This document shows positions 4,434-5,567 of a DNA stretch of 5,567 bases, piece by piece (the stretch's first letter is position 1; each line of letters starts with the position of its first letter). Origin of the DNA: Lachnospiraceae bacterium. Lineage in GTDB: Bacteria > Bacillota_A > Clostridia > Lachnospirales > Lachnospiraceae. The DNA is taken from the NCBI GenBank assembly GCA_017960415.1, contig JAGCZE010000274.1, positions 1-5,567 on the forward strand. The letters run 5' to 3'. The notes beneath the pieces were generated by a model, which saw only the letters and a list, made by a program, of their open reading frames with translations, was not told the origin of the DNA and did not search any database. Both the position numbers and the translations under genes were made by a program.

Positions 4434-5567
4434 TCACACCGCGATCTGCCTGCAAATATCAGCAGCCTGTGCCCTTGTTATTACATCTTCATCTTTCAAT
4501 CCGGCTGTATCAAGCTTCGTAAATACATCTCCCTCCGGTCTTCTGCTCAGGTATCCGAGTCTGAGGACAGCAAGGAATTCTCTCAGCATAACCTGTTTTT
4601 CGGGATGTATGTATTTTGGGGTGTCCCCGGCCTCAGCACTTCCAATCCTTTCTGGCGTACCTGCTGCCGTTTCATCCTTTCCGGCCGCTTTCGCCGTTTC
4701 TGTATCTGCTACCGTCACCGTTTCTATCATCGATTCGGGTATGATCCCGTTCTGAAGTGCGCACTCGATGATTCCCGCATATGTTTCATGCCCGACAACA
4801 TCGGCAAAAAGATCGTTATAAACATTTGTCGGGAAGAATTTCACGGTTTTTATCACCATTTCGAAAGCTTCCGCGCGGGTAAGGATATCATTGGGACGCT
4901 CTAATTCAGCAAACAGATCATTGTCTGTGCTGTTTACCGGATCCTTCGATTTATTGTTAGCTGCATTTTTATCATCTGCCGCATCGCAGCCTTCTTCCTG
5001 CGGAAATCTGATAACGGGCAGTTCAACCGGAGGCAGCCATTCCTGTATACCCGGTAATTCCGAAACCCCGGTCATTAACCCCTGCCTTACCAGTTCAGAG
5101 TAAACATATCCCGCAAAAAGGTATGCTCCGTAATCATTGGTATGTGTGTAATCCGACGGATAATACCATCTTCTGGCCGTCTCGCGTCCGTTCCCGGTCA
5201 CAAAATCCATGCTGAATGCATGAAGATCGATATAAGGCACTTTATTATCACGGGCAACAGTTTCGCAAGCCCGGGCATATTCTTCCAGCAGATCGTTATA
5301 GGTTCCGTCACCCTTCCAGGTATTGCGGGCAAGAGGAGAAATGATCACCGGGATTGCTTCTTTGGCCCGAATCTCGTCAATGTAGCGTTTCAGATTCGCC
5401 GTATATCCTTCAAAAGCCTTCAGACTCTCCAGCTTCTGATCATTGTGACCGAACTGGAACAGGCATATGTCCCCTTTCTTTATCTGGTCATACAGGATCG
5501 TATAATGTCCTTCACTGCGCATACTCTCGGTGGTCAGACCCGAGTGTGCATGGTTTGAGACGGCATA
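4434..5567 (-). CDS. Rhamnogalacturonan acetylesterase-like SGNH hydrolase with SLH-like C-terminal domain, N-terminus missing
   Basis: The frame is open to the right edge, so the 5' end, including any signal peptide and the nucleophile block GDS, lies outside. The 377 visible residues begin YAVSNHAHSGLTTES, and residues 5-10 (NHAHSG) give the block II oxyanion glycine. GHND at 40-43 is block III, with the oxyanion asparagine. DYTH at 139-142 is block V, with the catalytic Asp and His, followed by NDYGAYLFAGYVYSELV. This pattern fits rhamnogalacturonan acetylesterases (CE12-like), which remove acetyl groups from galacturonic acid in RG-I. After a polar linker (about 180-225), the tail resembles S-layer homology repeats: ILTRAEAFEMVIKTV (228-242), NDLFADV...YAGIIECALQNGIIPE (251-278), then YIHPEKQVMLREFLAVL (319-335) and ITRAQAADICRQIA (363-376). 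Such repeats bind cell-wall polysaccharide, implying surface anchoring. The repeats are degenerate, with about 40 residues inserted near 281-318. No terminator separates it from the phosphorylase gene 140 bases downstream. Confidence 0.85.
   Translation of the reverse strand, partial: YAVSNHAHSGLTTESMRSEGHYTILYDQIKKGDICLFQFGHNDQKLESLKAFEGYTANLKRYIDEIRAKEAIPVIISPLARNTWKGDGTYNDLLEEYARACETVARDNKVPYIDLHAFSMDFVTGNGRETARRWYYPSDYTHTNDYGAYLFAGYVYSELVRQGLMTGVSELPGIQEWLPPVELPVIRFPQEEGCDAADDKNAANNKSKDPVNSTDNDLFAELERPNDILTRAEAFEMVIKTVKFFPTNVYNDLFADVVGHETYAGIIECALQNGIIPESMIETVTVADTETAKAAGKDETAAGTPERIGSAEAGDTPKYIHPEKQVMLREFLAVLRLGYLSRRPEGDVFTKLDTAGLKDEDVITRAQAADICRQIAV

Overview
The window looks like the chromosome of an anaerobic, polysaccharide-degrading Clostridia, most likely a Lachnospiraceae member of the Butyrivibrio/Lachnospira/Clostridium phytofermentans type. 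The reasons are the protein families present, strong AGGAGG-like ribosome binding sites, SigA-type promoters, a mid-range GC content by eye, and an S-layer-homology-like tail on a secreted esterase. The taxon is inferred from recalled protein resemblance, not from a search.

Layout. At the left edge (1-177, minus) is the first 59 codons of an ABC exporter subunit that leaves the window. A 350-base intergenic region (178-527) holds a promoter for that gene, a minus-strand terminator-like hairpin, and a strong extended -10 promoter reading right, with an 11-base direct repeat laid over it. That promoter serves an AEC-family (auxin efflux carrier superfamily) membrane transporter (528-1475, plus). 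A short convergent gap with a hairpin follows.

The right two thirds is one minus-strand gene group, in transcription order: a rhamnogalacturonan acetylesterase-like SGNH hydrolase with an SLH-like tail (5567-4434, N-terminus outside the window); a GH112 beta-galactoside phosphorylase (4293-1939), most likely D-galactosyl-beta-1,4-L-rhamnose phosphorylase; and L-rhamnose mutarotase RhaM (1885-1574). No terminator is visible between the three.

Together the three genes suggest use of pectin rhamnogalacturonan I (RG-I). The exported esterase would deacetylate the polymer at the cell surface. Gal-beta-1,4-Rha units, the linkage where galactan side chains join the RG-I backbone, would be split in the cytoplasm by phosphate into galactose 1-phosphate and L-rhamnose. 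RhaM would then interconvert the rhamnose anomers for catabolism. The disaccharide importer and the rhamnose isomerase, kinase and aldolase are not in this window. The most interesting points are the rhamnose-linked context that argues for the GalRha specificity of the GH112 enzyme, the esterase-SLH fusion with an interrupted SLH repeat, hydrophilic low-complexity insertions in both large enzymes, an orphan C-terminus-like reading frame between them, and the repeat-covered AEC promoter.
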